Source: Limnohabitans sp. MMS-10A-178
GTDB taxonomy: Bacteria > Pseudomonadota > Gammaproteobacteria > Burkholderiales > Burkholderiaceae_C
Assembly: GCF_003063375.1 (NCBI RefSeq)
Contig: NZ_NERY01000001.1
Coordinates: 248,001-312,000 of the forward strand
DNA length: 64,000 bases
Direction: 5' to 3'
Of the stretch, positions 23,751-31,762 are shown piece by piece. The number at the start of each line of letters is the position of its first letter. Within the stretch, counting starts at the first letter, position 1. The notes beneath the pieces are model-generated. The model made no database searches. It saw nothing but the letters and a program-made list of their open reading frames with translations, and had not been told where the DNA came from. The translations under genes were made by a program, and so were the position numbers.

Positions 23751-25796
23751 ATGCTTTACCCACAAGAATTTGATGTGATCGTCGTTGGCGGCGGCCACGC
23801 CGGCACCGAAGCCGCATTGGCGGCTGCGCGCATGGGTTGTCAGACACTTTTGCTGTCTCACAACATTGAAACCTTGGGCCAGATGAGCTGCAACCCCTCT
23901 ATTGGCGGTATTGGCAAAGGCCACCTTGTGAAAGAGGTGGATGCCTTGGGTGGTGCCATGGGCATTGCAACAGATGAGGGCGGCATTCAGTTTCGAATTT
24001 TGAACAGCTCCAAAGGGCCTGCAGTTCGCGCAACGCGCGCTCAAGCCGATCGTATTTTGTACAAGGCCGCCATTCGCAGCCGCCTTGAAAACCAAGAAAA
24101 CTTGTGGCTTTTCCAGCAAGCGGTGGACGACCTCATGGTGGAGTCCAATGGCACAGAAGACCGTGTGGTGGGGGCTGTCACGCAAGTGGGTGTTCGCTTT
24201 CGTGCCAAAACGGTGGTTCTAACGGCCGGTACTTTTTTGGATGGCAAAATTCACGTAGGCTTAGAAAACTACTCAGCCGGCAGGGCAGGTGACCCTCCGG
24301 CGGTCAGTTTGTCTGCCCGCCTGAAAGAGCTGAAGTTGCCCCAGGGCCGCTTAAAAACGGGTACGCCCCCGCGGTTAGACGGCCGTACCATTGACTTTTC
24401 GAAATGCCAAGAACAGCCGGGCGACGGTATGCCAGGTGGCTTGAATGCTGATGCGGGTGTGCCAGTTTTCAGCTTCATGGGCCGCGCAGACATGCACCCA
24501 GCGCAGATGCCTTGTTGGATCACGCATACCAACGAGAGAACCCACGAGATCATTCGCTCCGGCTTTGACCGAAGCCCCATGTTCATGGGGAAAATTGAAG
24601 GTGTTGGACCTCGCTATTGCCCTAGCGTGGAGGACAAGATCAATCGATTTGCTGACAAAGACAGCCATCAAATTTTCTTGGAGCCCGAGGGCTTGACCAC
24701 CCACGAGTTTTATCCCAATGGCATTTCCACCAGTTTGCCATTTGACATTCAGTACGCATTGGTGAGGTCTATGAAGGGGCTGGAAAATGCCCACATCCTT
24801 CGGCCTGGTTATGCCATTGAGTATGACTACTTCGATCCGCGCTCCCTGAAGAGCAGTTTTGAAACACGCCAAATTGGCGGATTGTTTTTTGCTGGGCAAA
24901 TTAACGGCACCACAGGTTATGAAGAGGCTGCAGCGCAAGGCTTGTTTGCTGGCATCAATGCCGCACTTCAGTGCCGAGCTATGTCTGGCTTGGGCAATGA
25001 TATGGGCGGGGCATGGTTGCCAAGCCGTGATCAGGCTTACTTGGGCGTGCTGGTAGATGACCTGATTACCAAGGGTGTTACTGAACCCTACCGAATGTTT
25101 ACCAGCAGGGCAGAGTTTCGCTTGCAACTTCGGGAAGACAACGCAGACATGCGCTTGACAGAAGTGGGTCGAAAGTTGGGCTTGGTGGACGAAGCGCGCT
25201 GGACGTCTTTTTGCACAAAACGCGAGGCTGTTTCACGTGAAACAGAGCGGCTGAAGTCAACTTGGGTGAACCCGAGAAACTTGCCGGCGGCAGAATCGGA
25301 GCGAGTTCTTGGCAAGTCCATTGAGCACGAGCACAACCTGTTCGATTTGTTGAGGCGGCCTGGTGTTGCTTACGAAAGCCTGATGACTTTGGACGCCGAT
25401 CGTTTTGTGGCAGAGGCTGTTTCACGTGAAACACTTGGCGATCTTTCGGCTGCAGTGATTGAGCAGGTTGAGATAGCGGCCAAGTACTCGGGCTACATAG
25501 ATCGGCAAAAGATAGAGGTTGAGCGCGCGGCGCACTTTGAAAATCTTAAGTTGCCCGCGAAATTAGACTATCTTCAGGTGACCTCTTTGTCGATAGAGGC
25601 AAGGCAAAAACTGGCCAAGCACAGACCCGAAACCTTGGGCATGGCATCGAGAATCTCGGGCATTACCCCCGCAACCATTTCTTTGTTGTTGATTTATCTC
25701 AAAAGAGGTGGGTTCAAGGAGTTCATGGCGGTTAAGCCTGAGTCGCTGGAGTTTGAGGGCGCAAACTCAGAGGGCGCCGTGAGTCTGAAGTCATGA
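23751..25796 (+). CDS. mnmG: tRNA uridine-5-carboxymethylaminomethyl modification enzyme MnmG (GidA)
   Basis: 681 residues from ATG 23751. FAD-binding [19 protein letters not shown] (about 10-28), then [28 protein letters not shown] and [21 protein letters not shown], all hallmarks of GidA. With MnmE it installs cmnm5U at the wobble position of certain tRNAs. It overlaps rsmG by four bases (ATGA) and leads the mnmG-rsmG-lysE-parA-hydrolase-parB block. Two 16-bp parS palindromes are embedded in its 3' third, where both encode the peptide AVSRET. A possible -10 (GATAAAAT near 23665) lies in the 150-base leader, which also has small GC hairpins. Confidence 0.97.
   Translation: MLYPQEFDVIVVGGGHAGTEAALAAARMGCQTLLLSHNIETLGQMSCNPSIGGIGKGHLVKEVDALGGAMGIATDEGGIQFRILNSSKGPAVRATRAQADRILYKAAIRSRLENQENLWLFQQAVDDLMVESNGTEDRVVGAVTQVGVRFRAKTVVLTAGTFLDGKIHVGLENYSAGRAGDPPAVSLSARLKELKLPQGRLKTGTPPRLDGRTIDFSKCQEQPGDGMPGGLNADAGVPVFSFMGRADMHPAQMPCWITHTNERTHEIIRSGFDRSPMFMGKIEGVGPRYCPSVEDKINRFADKDSHQIFLEPEGLTTHEFYPNGISTSLPFDIQYALVRSMKGLENAHILRPGYAIEYDYFDPRSLKSSFETRQIGGLFFAGQINGTTGYEEAAAQGLFAGINAALQCRAMSGLGNDMGGAWLPSRDQAYLGVLVDDLITKGVTEPYRMFTSRAEFRLQLREDNADMRLTEVGRKLGLVDEARWTSFCTKREAVSRETERLKSTWVNPRNLPAAESERVLGKSIEHEHNLFDLLRRPGVAYESLMTLDADRFVAEAVSRETLGDLSAAVIEQVEIAAKYSGYIDRQKIEVERAAHFENLKLPAKLDYLQVTSLSIEARQKLAKHRPETLGMASRISGITPATISLLLIYLKRGGFKEFMAVKPESLEFEGANSEGAVSLKS
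25229..25244. other. parS centromere site 1 (inside mnmG)
   Basis: TGTTTCACGTGAAACA, a perfect 16-bp palindrome identical to the consensus ParB-binding parS sequence. It is read in frame as part of AVSRET in MnmG. parA and parB lie 2-3 kb downstream. Confidence 0.95.
25418..25433. other. parS centromere site 2 (inside mnmG)
   Basis: A second perfect TGTTTCACGTGAAACA, 189 bases after the first and in the same reading frame phase, again encoding AVSRET. Two identical sites this close in coding sequence are not expected by chance. Confidence 0.95.
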
Positions 25797-26500
25797 CTGT
25801 CGGACCATCGCACCTGCTTAATATTCCCTTGGACCTTGCGCGCGGTATAGATGCCTTGGGTTTGCGGGTAACCGAGGCGCAGCAGCATCAGCTGTTGAGC
25901 TACATGGATCTGATTCAAAAATGGAACAAGGTCTATAACCTCACTGCGCTAAGAGGCCTCCAAGAAATACTGACTCACCATGTGCTAGACAGTTTGTCTG
26001 TCATTACGCCCTTGCTTCGGCACATTGAGCAAAACAAGTTATCCGAACAGCCAACTGTGAGTTTGTTGGATGTCGGCTCGGGGGGTGGTTTGCCAGGGGT
26101 TGTGATTGCTATCTGTTGCCCCTTTGTTCGCGTCACATGCGTCGACACCGTTTCAAAGAAGGCCGCATTCATTCAGCAGGCGGCTGCCAGTCTAAGGCTG
26201 CCTAATTTGCAGGGTGTTCACGCTCGCGTAGAAGGTTTGTCTGGGCCCTTTGATCTTATTTGCTCTCGGGCCTTTGCCTCGTTGCCAGACTTTGTGAGTT
26301 GGTCTTTGGGTGCTTTGGCCCATGATGGGGTTTGGATGGCCATGAAGGGCAAAACCCCCGAAGATGAAATGGCGGCTTTGCCTTCCTCGGCAAAAGTGTT
26401 TCACGTGGAACAGCTGAAAGTTCCCGGCTTGGAGGCCGATCGTTGCGTGGTTTGGATGAAAAAATCAGCAAGTTTGTCAGCTGCGGCAAGCTCGACTTGA
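25793..26500 (+). CDS. rsmG: 16S rRNA (guanine-527-N7)-methyltransferase RsmG (GidB)
   Basis: 235 residues. SAM-binding [16 protein letters not shown] (about 83-98), preceded by [11 protein letters not shown] and HHVLDSLSV and followed by [10 protein letters not shown], all conserved in GidB. It methylates G527 of 16S rRNA; loss in other bacteria gives low-level streptomycin resistance. The start overlaps the mnmG stop by four bases. The C-terminal part holds a parS-like sequence with one mismatch (26397-26412), encoded as VFHVEQ. Confidence 0.95.
   Translation: MTVGPSHLLNIPLDLARGIDALGLRVTEAQQHQLLSYMDLIQKWNKVYNLTALRGLQEILTHHVLDSLSVITPLLRHIEQNKLSEQPTVSLLDVGSGGGLPGVVIAICCPFVRVTCVDTVSKKAAFIQQAAASLRLPNLQGVHARVEGLSGPFDLICSRAFASLPDFVSWSLGALAHDGVWMAMKGKTPEDEMAALPSSAKVFHVEQLKVPGLEADRCVVWMKKSASLSAAASST
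26397..26412. other. parS-like site with one mismatch (inside rsmG)
   Basis: TGTTTCACGTGGAACA differs from consensus parS only at position 12 (A to G). It lies about 970 bases from parS site 2. It may be a weaker third ParB site. Confidence 0.75.
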
Positions 26501-26540
26501 GTTTCGCCCATTACACTTGGGCTTGATAAGAAAGCCTTTG

Positions 26541-27155
26541 ATGTTTGGAATTTCTGATTACGGTGCTTTTGTTGCCGCCTTTGTGTTGCTTTTGTTCTTG
26601 CCAGGCCCTGGAAACTTGGCCCTCATTACCTCTACCTCTCAAGGCGGCATCAAGGGTGGCTTTGCCTCAGTCATGGGCTTGCTCTTGGGCGATCAAATTT
26701 TGTTGTGGATGACTGTTGCAGGGGTGGCGGCACTTCTACAAACCTATCCCCATTTTTTCATGGCTTTGCAGTGGGTCGGTGCTGCTTACCTTGCCTGGCT
26801 TGGCTCTAAAATGCTTTTTGCAAAACCTGGTGAAGGGCCTTCCATCCAAATCACGCCGGGCAAGTACTTTAAGGAAACGATGCTGATTACCTTGCTCAAT
26901 CCCAAGGCCGTCATGTTCTATTTTGCCTTTTTCCCACAATTCATAGACCTAGAGCGCCACCAGGGAATGATTACCTTTGTATTCATGGCTTTGACCATTG
27001 CTGTTTTGGGATTTGTGTATTGTTTTGGAATGGTGCTCATTACCCACCACATGGCGGAGCGCCTTCGAGCCAATCCCAAATTTTCTGGATTCCTTCAAAA
27101 AGTTGCCGGATTGTTTTTGATTGGTTTTGGTATCAAATTGGCCCTCGGTAAATGA
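26541..27155 (+). CDS. LysE/RhtB family amino-acid exporter
   Basis: 204 residues from ATG 26541 (an earlier in-frame TTG is ignored). The family signature FLPGPGNLALITSTSQGG (about residues 19-36) comes with GLLLGDQ, and LNPKAVMFYFAFFPQF (about 115-130) is the conserved second-half motif. About six membrane helices. It exports amino acids or homoserine/threonine-like compounds. It sits between rsmG and parA on the same strand (40 bases and 28 bases away), so it probably rides in the segregation operon without a functional link. Confidence 0.9.
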   Translation: MFGISDYGAFVAAFVLLLFLPGPGNLALITSTSQGGIKGGFASVMGLLLGDQILLWMTVAGVAALLQTYPHFFMALQWVGAAYLAWLGSKMLFAKPGEGPSIQITPGKYFKETMLITLLNPKAVMFYFAFFPQFIDLERHQGMITFVFMALTIAVLGFVYCFGMVLITHHMAERLRANPKFSGFLQKVAGLFLIGFGIKLALGK

Positions 27156-27183
27156 ACGCACTCACTGAAAAAGAAGTTTAAAA

Positions 27184-27954
27184 ATGGCAAAAATTTTCTG
27201 TGTTGCAAATCAAAAAGGCGGTGTTGGTAAAACCACGTCTGCGGTGAACTTGGCTGCTGGTTTGGCCAAGGTGGGACAGCGTGTCTTGCTGGTTGACCTC
27301 GACCCTCAGGGCAACGCCACCATGGGCTCGGGTGTGGACAAGCGCCAGTTAGAACTCAGCGTTTATGACGTTTTGCTTGAGTCAGCCAGCATTCAAGAGG
27401 CGTCTATTTTTTCAGAGAAGTGTGGCTATCACGTCTTGGGCGCCAACCGCGAGTTGGCGGGCGCCGAGGTTGAATTGGTTGATCTTGAAAGACGCGATCA
27501 ACGCTTGAAGGCGGCATTGGAAGTAGTCGACAAAGATTTTGATTTTGTCTTGATTGATTGCCCGCCGTCTTTGTCCATGCTCACCTTGAATGGTTTGTGT
27601 GCGGCGCATGGTGTGATCGTGCCAATGCAGTGCGAATATTTTGCCCTTGAAGGTCTGACAGATTTGGTCAATACCATCAAGCAAGTTCATGCCAACTTGA
27701 ACCCCGATTTGAAGATCATTGGTTTGCTTCGAGTGATGTTTGATCCGCGAATTACCTTGCAACAGCAAGTGAGTGAGCAGTTGAAATCACACTTTGGCGA
27801 CAAGGTATTCAACACCGTAATTCCCCGAAATGTGCGTTTGGCCGAAGCCCCAAGCTATGGTTTGCCAGGCGTGGTGTTTGATCCTTCAGCCAAGGGCAGT
27901 CAGGCATTTGTGGAGTTTGCCAAAGAGTTGGTACAACGCATCCCAACACTCTGA
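27184..27954 (+). CDS. parA: Chromosome-partitioning ATPase ParA (Soj)
   Basis: 256 residues. Deviant Walker A KGGVGKTT at 11-18 with the signature Lys11, Walker A-prime DLDPQGNATMG (about 39-49), Walker B VLIDCPPSLSMLTLN (about 120-134). Short N-terminus without a DNA-binding extension, so the chromosomal (Soj/type Ib) kind and not the plasmid type Ia kind. It works with ParB and parS to move the origin region. Only a small hydrolase gene lies between it and parB. Confidence 0.97.
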   Translation: MAKIFCVANQKGGVGKTTSAVNLAAGLAKVGQRVLLVDLDPQGNATMGSGVDKRQLELSVYDVLLESASIQEASIFSEKCGYHVLGANRELAGAEVELVDLERRDQRLKAALEVVDKDFDFVLIDCPPSLSMLTLNGLCAAHGVIVPMQCEYFALEGLTDLVNTIKQVHANLNPDLKIIGLLRVMFDPRITLQQQVSEQLKSHFGDKVFNTVIPRNVRLAEAPSYGLPGVVFDPSAKGSQAFVEFAKELVQRIPTL

Positions 27955-27972
27955 GATCGTTGCTGAGTCATC

Positions 27973-28527
27973 ATGGCAAACCAAAAAGTACTTATATTGC
28001 CTGGTTGGCGAGGAAGCGGGCACTCACATTGGCAAATGCGCTGGGTCAATCAATATGCTTACCAAGTCGTAGATCAGCATGAGTGGATGCGCCCCCTTCG
28101 AGGTGATTGGCTAGCTCGATTGGAAGAGGTGATGTCTGATGTGAGTGAGTCGGTTTATTTGGTAGCACATGGTTTGGGCTGCATTCAAATTGCAGCCTGG
28201 GCTCAAATCTCTGCTCACAGTCACAAGGTGCATGGTGCCTTGTTGGTGGCTCCAAGCGATGTTGAAGCCTCGCACTTTCAAGATGTGCTTTCGAGTTGGC
28301 GACCCATTGAGCTGAAGGCCTTGCCATTCAAGTCCATTTTGATTGGCAGCCAAAACGACCTTGATTGCCGTGCAGAACGCGCAGCACATTTTGCAATGTT
28401 ATGGGGTGCGCAATATTTGAGTCTGGGTGAGTGTGGGCATCTGAATGCCGAATCCAATTTGGGCGATTGGCCAGAGGGCCACGCTTTGTTGAGTGAATTG
28501 ATGAAAGAAAAAGAACATGGTCACTAA
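27973..28527 (+). CDS. RBBP9/YdeN-like serine hydrolase
   Basis: 184 residues with the RBBP9/YdeN pattern: LPGWRGSGHSHWQ near the start, a nucleophile elbow at about residue 64 (VAHGLGC, where the usual Ser is replaced in the G-x-S-x-G position by Gly-Leu-Gly), an Asp near 130, and a C-terminal His in GECGHLNAES. The catalytic serine is not in the canonical place: the family shows VGHSLG and here it reads VAHGLG, so activity is doubtful. It overlaps parB by 11 bases and sits between parA and parB, an arrangement worth comparing with relatives. Confidence 0.75.
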   Translation: MANQKVLILPGWRGSGHSHWQMRWVNQYAYQVVDQHEWMRPLRGDWLARLEEVMSDVSESVYLVAHGLGCIQIAAWAQISAHSHKVHGALLVAPSDVEASHFQDVLSSWRPIELKALPFKSILIGSQNDLDCRAERAAHFAMLWGAQYLSLGECGHLNAESNLGDWPEGHALLSELMKEKEHGH

Positions 28528-29443
28528 AAAACCGAAAGGCTTAGGCCGCGGACTTGAGGCCTTACTTGGCCCCAAAGTGCAAAACGAAGCCAGCTCACCG
28601 CAAGCGGTTGAAGCCGCCGCCAATCGAAGCCCCAGTACCTTGGCGCTTAGCGAGTTGGTGCCCGGCATGTACCAACCGCGAACCCGCATGGACGAGGGTG
28701 CACTTTACGAATTGGCCGAGTCCATCAAAGCGCAAGGCATCATGCAGCCTATCTTGGTTCGCAAGCTAAGCGATGGCCCCAATGCTGGCAAATACGAAAT
28801 CATTGCGGGTGAGCGCCGTTTCCGCGCATCTCGCTTGGCGGGCTTGAACGAGGTGCCCGTGTTGGTTCGAGATGTGGCCAATGAAGCCGCGGCGGCCATG
28901 GCCTTGATTGAGAACATTCAACGCGAAGACCTCAACCCTTTAGAAGAGGCTCTTGGCCTGCAACGCCTAATTAAAGAGTTTGGACTCACTCACGAAACAG
29001 CCGCGCAAGCGGTTGGACGCTCTAGAAGTGCTGCCAGCAATTTGCTGCGTTTGTTAAATTTGGCCGAACCCGTGCAAACCATGTTGATGGCAGGCGACAT
29101 TGACATGGGCCACGCCCGCGCCTTGCTGGGTTTAGACAAGGCGGCTCAAATTACGGCCGCCAACCAAATTAGCGCTAAAAAAATGTCGGTGCGCGAAGCA
29201 GAAAGCTTGGTGAAAAAACTCAGCGCAGAGTTTTCTTTGGTTCAGCAAAAACCGAAAAAAGAAAAGTCGCGAGACATCAAACGCGTGGAAGAAGAGTTGT
29301 CAGATTTGTTGATGGCACAAGTGGAGGTGCGCGTTAAAAAACGCGTGAAGCGACACGGACGCTTTGAGGAAATGGGTGAGTTGTCGATTCAGTTTGGTTC
29401 TTTGGACGAACTCAATGGGCTGATTGAAAAACTTCGCGCATGA
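28517..29443 (+). CDS. parB: Chromosome-partitioning protein ParB (Spo0J)
   Basis: 308 residues. N-terminal KPKGLGRGLEALLG is the usual ParA-interaction start; the CTP-binding/clamp motif GERRFRA is at about 98-104, then the helix-turn-helix GLTHETAAQAVGRSRSAASNLLRLL (split here: GLTHETAAQAVGRSRS and AASNLLRLL) and a C-terminal dimerisation domain. It loads on parS and slides as a CTP clamp. It starts inside the end of the hydrolase gene. Its likely targets are the parS sites in mnmG 3 kb upstream. Confidence 0.97.
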   Translation: MVTKKPKGLGRGLEALLGPKVQNEASSPQAVEAAANRSPSTLALSELVPGMYQPRTRMDEGALYELAESIKAQGIMQPILVRKLSDGPNAGKYEIIAGERRFRASRLAGLNEVPVLVRDVANEAAAAMALIENIQREDLNPLEEALGLQRLIKEFGLTHETAAQAVGRSRSAASNLLRLLNLAEPVQTMLMAGDIDMGHARALLGLDKAAQITAANQISAKKMSVREAESLVKKLSAEFSLVQQKPKKEKSRDIKRVEEELSDLLMAQVEVRVKKRVKRHGRFEEMGELSIQFGSLDELNGLIEKLRA

Positions 29444-29491
29444 AGGTCAAGGTCAAGGCCAATGCCAAGGCTTAAACACTTTGACGCTATT

Positions 29492-29526
29492 AAAAAGGGC
29501 CTTATCGATTGATAAGGCCCTTTTTT
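29492..29526 (+). terminator. Strong terminator after parB, likely bidirectional
   Basis: GGGCCTTATC and GATAAGGCCC form a perfect 10-bp stem with a GATT loop, flanked by five or more A upstream and six T downstream. It separates parB (+) from the D-lactate dehydrogenase gene (-), whose stop codon lies at its edge, so it can serve both. Confidence 0.93.
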
Positions 29527-30950
29527 CAATGGAAGATTTTTCCAGGATTCATGATGTTGTGAGGGTCTAGCGCTTGCTTCAAAGTGCGCATCATGTTGAC
29601 GGCGCCCACCCCTGCCTCGGTCACCAGAAAATCCATTTTGTGCAGTCCAATGCCGTGCTCGCCTGTGCAAGTGCCGCCAAGGCGCAAGGCCCGGCTGACG
29701 AGTTTGTGATTCAAGTCTTCGGCAATTTCGCGCTCACTTGGAATTTCGGGGTCGATCAAATAGCCAAAGTGGAAGTTGCCATCGCCCACGTGGCCCACCA
29801 AAAAGTAGGGCAAGCCACTGGCTTCGGTTTCGGTCACAGAGTCAAGCAGGCAGTCGGCCAATTTGCTAATCGGCACACAGGTGTCGGTGCTGATGGCGCG
29901 GCAACCAGGCCGGCTTTGCAGCGCCGCAAAATATGCATTGTGTCTGGCCGTCCAAAGGCGTGTGCGTTCTTCGGGGGTGGTGGCCCATTCAAAGGCGTTG
30001 CCACCATGGTCGCTGGCAATTTCTTGAACTGTTTCGGCTTGCTCTTTCACGCCTGCAGGTGAGCCGTGAAACTCCATTAATAGCATGGGCTCTTCACGCA
30101 AACCCAACTTGGCATACGCGTTGACCATACGCACCGTGTTGTGATCGATCAACTCCACTCGCGCAATGGGAACACCAAGTTGGATCACTTGAATCACGGT
30201 TTGGACGGCTTTCTCAATACTGGGAAAAGAGCATATGGCTGCCGAAATGGCCTCGGGCAAGGGGAATAGGCGAACCGTCACTTCGGTCATCACGCCCAAG
30301 GTGCCCTCGCTGCCCACAAACAAACGCGTGAGGTCATAACCCGCGCTCGATTTTTTGGCGCGCGTGCCGGTGCGAATGATTTCGCCAGAAGCGGTGACCA
30401 CTTCAAGTGCCAACACGTTTTCGCGCATGGTGCCATAGCGCACGGCATTGGTGCCGCTGGCGCGGGTGGCGCTCATGCCGCCAAGGGTGGCATCTGCGCC
30501 TGGATCGATGGGGAAAAACAGCCCCGTTGACTTGATTTCTTCGTTCAACTGTTTGCGTGTGACCCCGGGTTGCACCGTGACAGTGAGATCTTCAGCGTTG
30601 ATGGACAAAACTTTGTTCATGCGCGTGAGGTCAATGCTGATACCGCCTTGAACGGCAAGCAAATGGCCTTCTAAAGATGAGCCCACACCAAAGGGAATGA
30701 CGGGAACCTTGTATTCGCTGGCCAACTTAACGGCATCGGCCACATCTTGTGTGCATTCGGCAAAGATCACCGCCGAGGGGGGAGGGACTGGCGCAAAGGC
30801 AGATTCATCGCGGCCATGTTGCTCCCGAATGACCAAGGCGGTTGAGCAGTTGTTGCCAAAGCGTGCTTTCAACGCGTCAATGAAAACCTGGGGGACAGGA
30901 CGAGCGTTGACGACGGGCGCCAAATGGGCGGCGTGAGTCGGTGCGTTCAT
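29526..30950 (-). CDS. FAD-linked D-lactate dehydrogenase (cytochrome type)
   Basis: 474 residues from ATG 30950; the 30-residue upstream extension is dropped. FAD-binding PCMH domain with VPFGVGSSLEGH, DPGADATLGGM and GTMRENVLALEVV, then the oxidase C-terminal domain with VGHVGDGNFHF and CTGEHGIGLHKMDFL. This pattern matches mitochondrial-type D-lactate dehydrogenase more than glycolate oxidase GlcD. It oxidises D-lactate (or a related 2-hydroxy acid) to the 2-oxo acid and passes electrons to the respiratory chain. Since glcE and glcF occur at 59-62 kb without glcD, an alternative role as a GlcD-like partner cannot be wholly excluded. Confidence 0.87.
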   Translation of the reverse strand: MNAPTHAAHLAPVVNARPVPQVFIDALKARFGNNCSTALVIREQHGRDESAFAPVPPPSAVIFAECTQDVADAVKLASEYKVPVIPFGVGSSLEGHLLAVQGGISIDLTRMNKVLSINAEDLTVTVQPGVTRKQLNEEIKSTGLFFPIDPGADATLGGMSATRASGTNAVRYGTMRENVLALEVVTASGEIIRTGTRAKKSSAGYDLTRLFVGSEGTLGVMTEVTVRLFPLPEAISAAICSFPSIEKAVQTVIQVIQLGVPIARVELIDHNTVRMVNAYAKLGLREEPMLLMEFHGSPAGVKEQAETVQEIASDHGGNAFEWATTPEERTRLWTARHNAYFAALQSRPGCRAISTDTCVPISKLADCLLDSVTETEASGLPYFLVGHVGDGNFHFGYLIDPEIPSEREIAEDLNHKLVSRALRLGGTCTGEHGIGLHKMDFLVTEAGVGAVNMMRTLKQALDPHNIMNPGKIFH

Positions 30951-31099
30951 GATGAAGCTCCAAATTGAAGGACGGTTGAAACAGGTGGCATGACATTGCT
31001 CAATGACCATGGTCAGGGAAATGTGGCCAAACTCGGTCAAAATCAGAGTTTACGCTGAGACTTGAATGATTGCATACTGTTTTACACAGGGGAAACACC

Positions 31100-31654
31100 A
31101 TGGGTAACCGACTGACACAAATTGCCACCCGAACCGGGGACGAAGGCACGACGGGCTTGGGCAACAACCAACGGGTGTCCAAAAACAGCTTGCGCGTACA
31201 TGCCATGGGCGATGTGGACGAGCTGAACTCGCACATCGGTTTGTTGCTTTGTGAAAACATGCCAGAGGATGTGCGCCACTTGTTGATTGAAGTGCAGCAC
31301 CAACTTTTCAATTTGGGTGGCGAGTTGTCCATTCCCGGTTTCGAGTTGTTAAAAACCGAGGCCGTGTTGGTTTTGGATGAAGCGCTAGAGAAATACAACT
31401 CGCAATTGCCCAAACTAGAAGAGTTCATTTTGCCGGCCGGCAACCGAGCCGCTTCGCAGGCGCACATCTGCCGCACGGTGGCTCGGCGTGCGGAGCGGGC
31501 CACTGTGGCGCTGGGCAACGAGGAGGCGCTGAACGAGGCGCCGCGCCAATACTTGAACCGAATTTCCGATTTGATGTTCGTGCTTTCACGGGTTTTAAAC
31601 AGAATGGACGGTGGAACCGATGTCTATTGGAAAAGCGAGCGCATGAAAAAGTAA
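31100..31654 (+). CDS. Cob(I)alamin adenosyltransferase, PduO type
   Basis: 184 residues from ATG 31100 with a good ribosome site (AGGGGA). ATP-binding start TRTGDEGTTGLG (about 8-19), GDVDELNSHIGLL (about 36-48), and the C-terminal CRTVARRAERATVAL and YLNRISDLMFVLSRV blocks are conserved in PduO-type enzymes. It converts cob(I)alamin to adenosylcobalamin. Cobalamin use fits the B12-dependent MetH in this window, although MetH uses methylcobalamin. Divergent from the D-lactate dehydrogenase gene. Confidence 0.93.
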   Translation: MGNRLTQIATRTGDEGTTGLGNNQRVSKNSLRVHAMGDVDELNSHIGLLLCENMPEDVRHLLIEVQHQLFNLGGELSIPGFELLKTEAVLVLDEALEKYNSQLPKLEEFILPAGNRAASQAHICRTVARRAERATVALGNEEALNEAPRQYLNRISDLMFVLSRVLNRMDGGTDVYWKSERMKK

Positions 31655-31762
31655 ATGCGCACAGAACCCAAGCTGCGAGGGCTCCAAGGCCGAAGAAGCT
31701 GTCGCCTAAGCGCAAGCATTGGGGGTTTTCAGGGTGACAGCAAGCTGCGCGCAAGCTAGGCT

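Noticed and set aside
24375-25127. 250-residue frame antisense to mnmG
   Set aside because: Shadow of a highly conserved gene; lacks a promoter and protein-like features.
30951-31040. 30-residue extension of the D-lactate dehydrogenase
   Set aside because: Has no family similarity and lies in the divergent promoter region with the adenosyltransferase gene.
31655-31762. Repeated AAGCTGCG/GCAAGCT words between the adenosyltransferase and acetoacetate-CoA ligase genes
   Set aside because: No consistent dyad, spacing or T-run; judged compositional. No clear promoter could be named in this 108-base gap.
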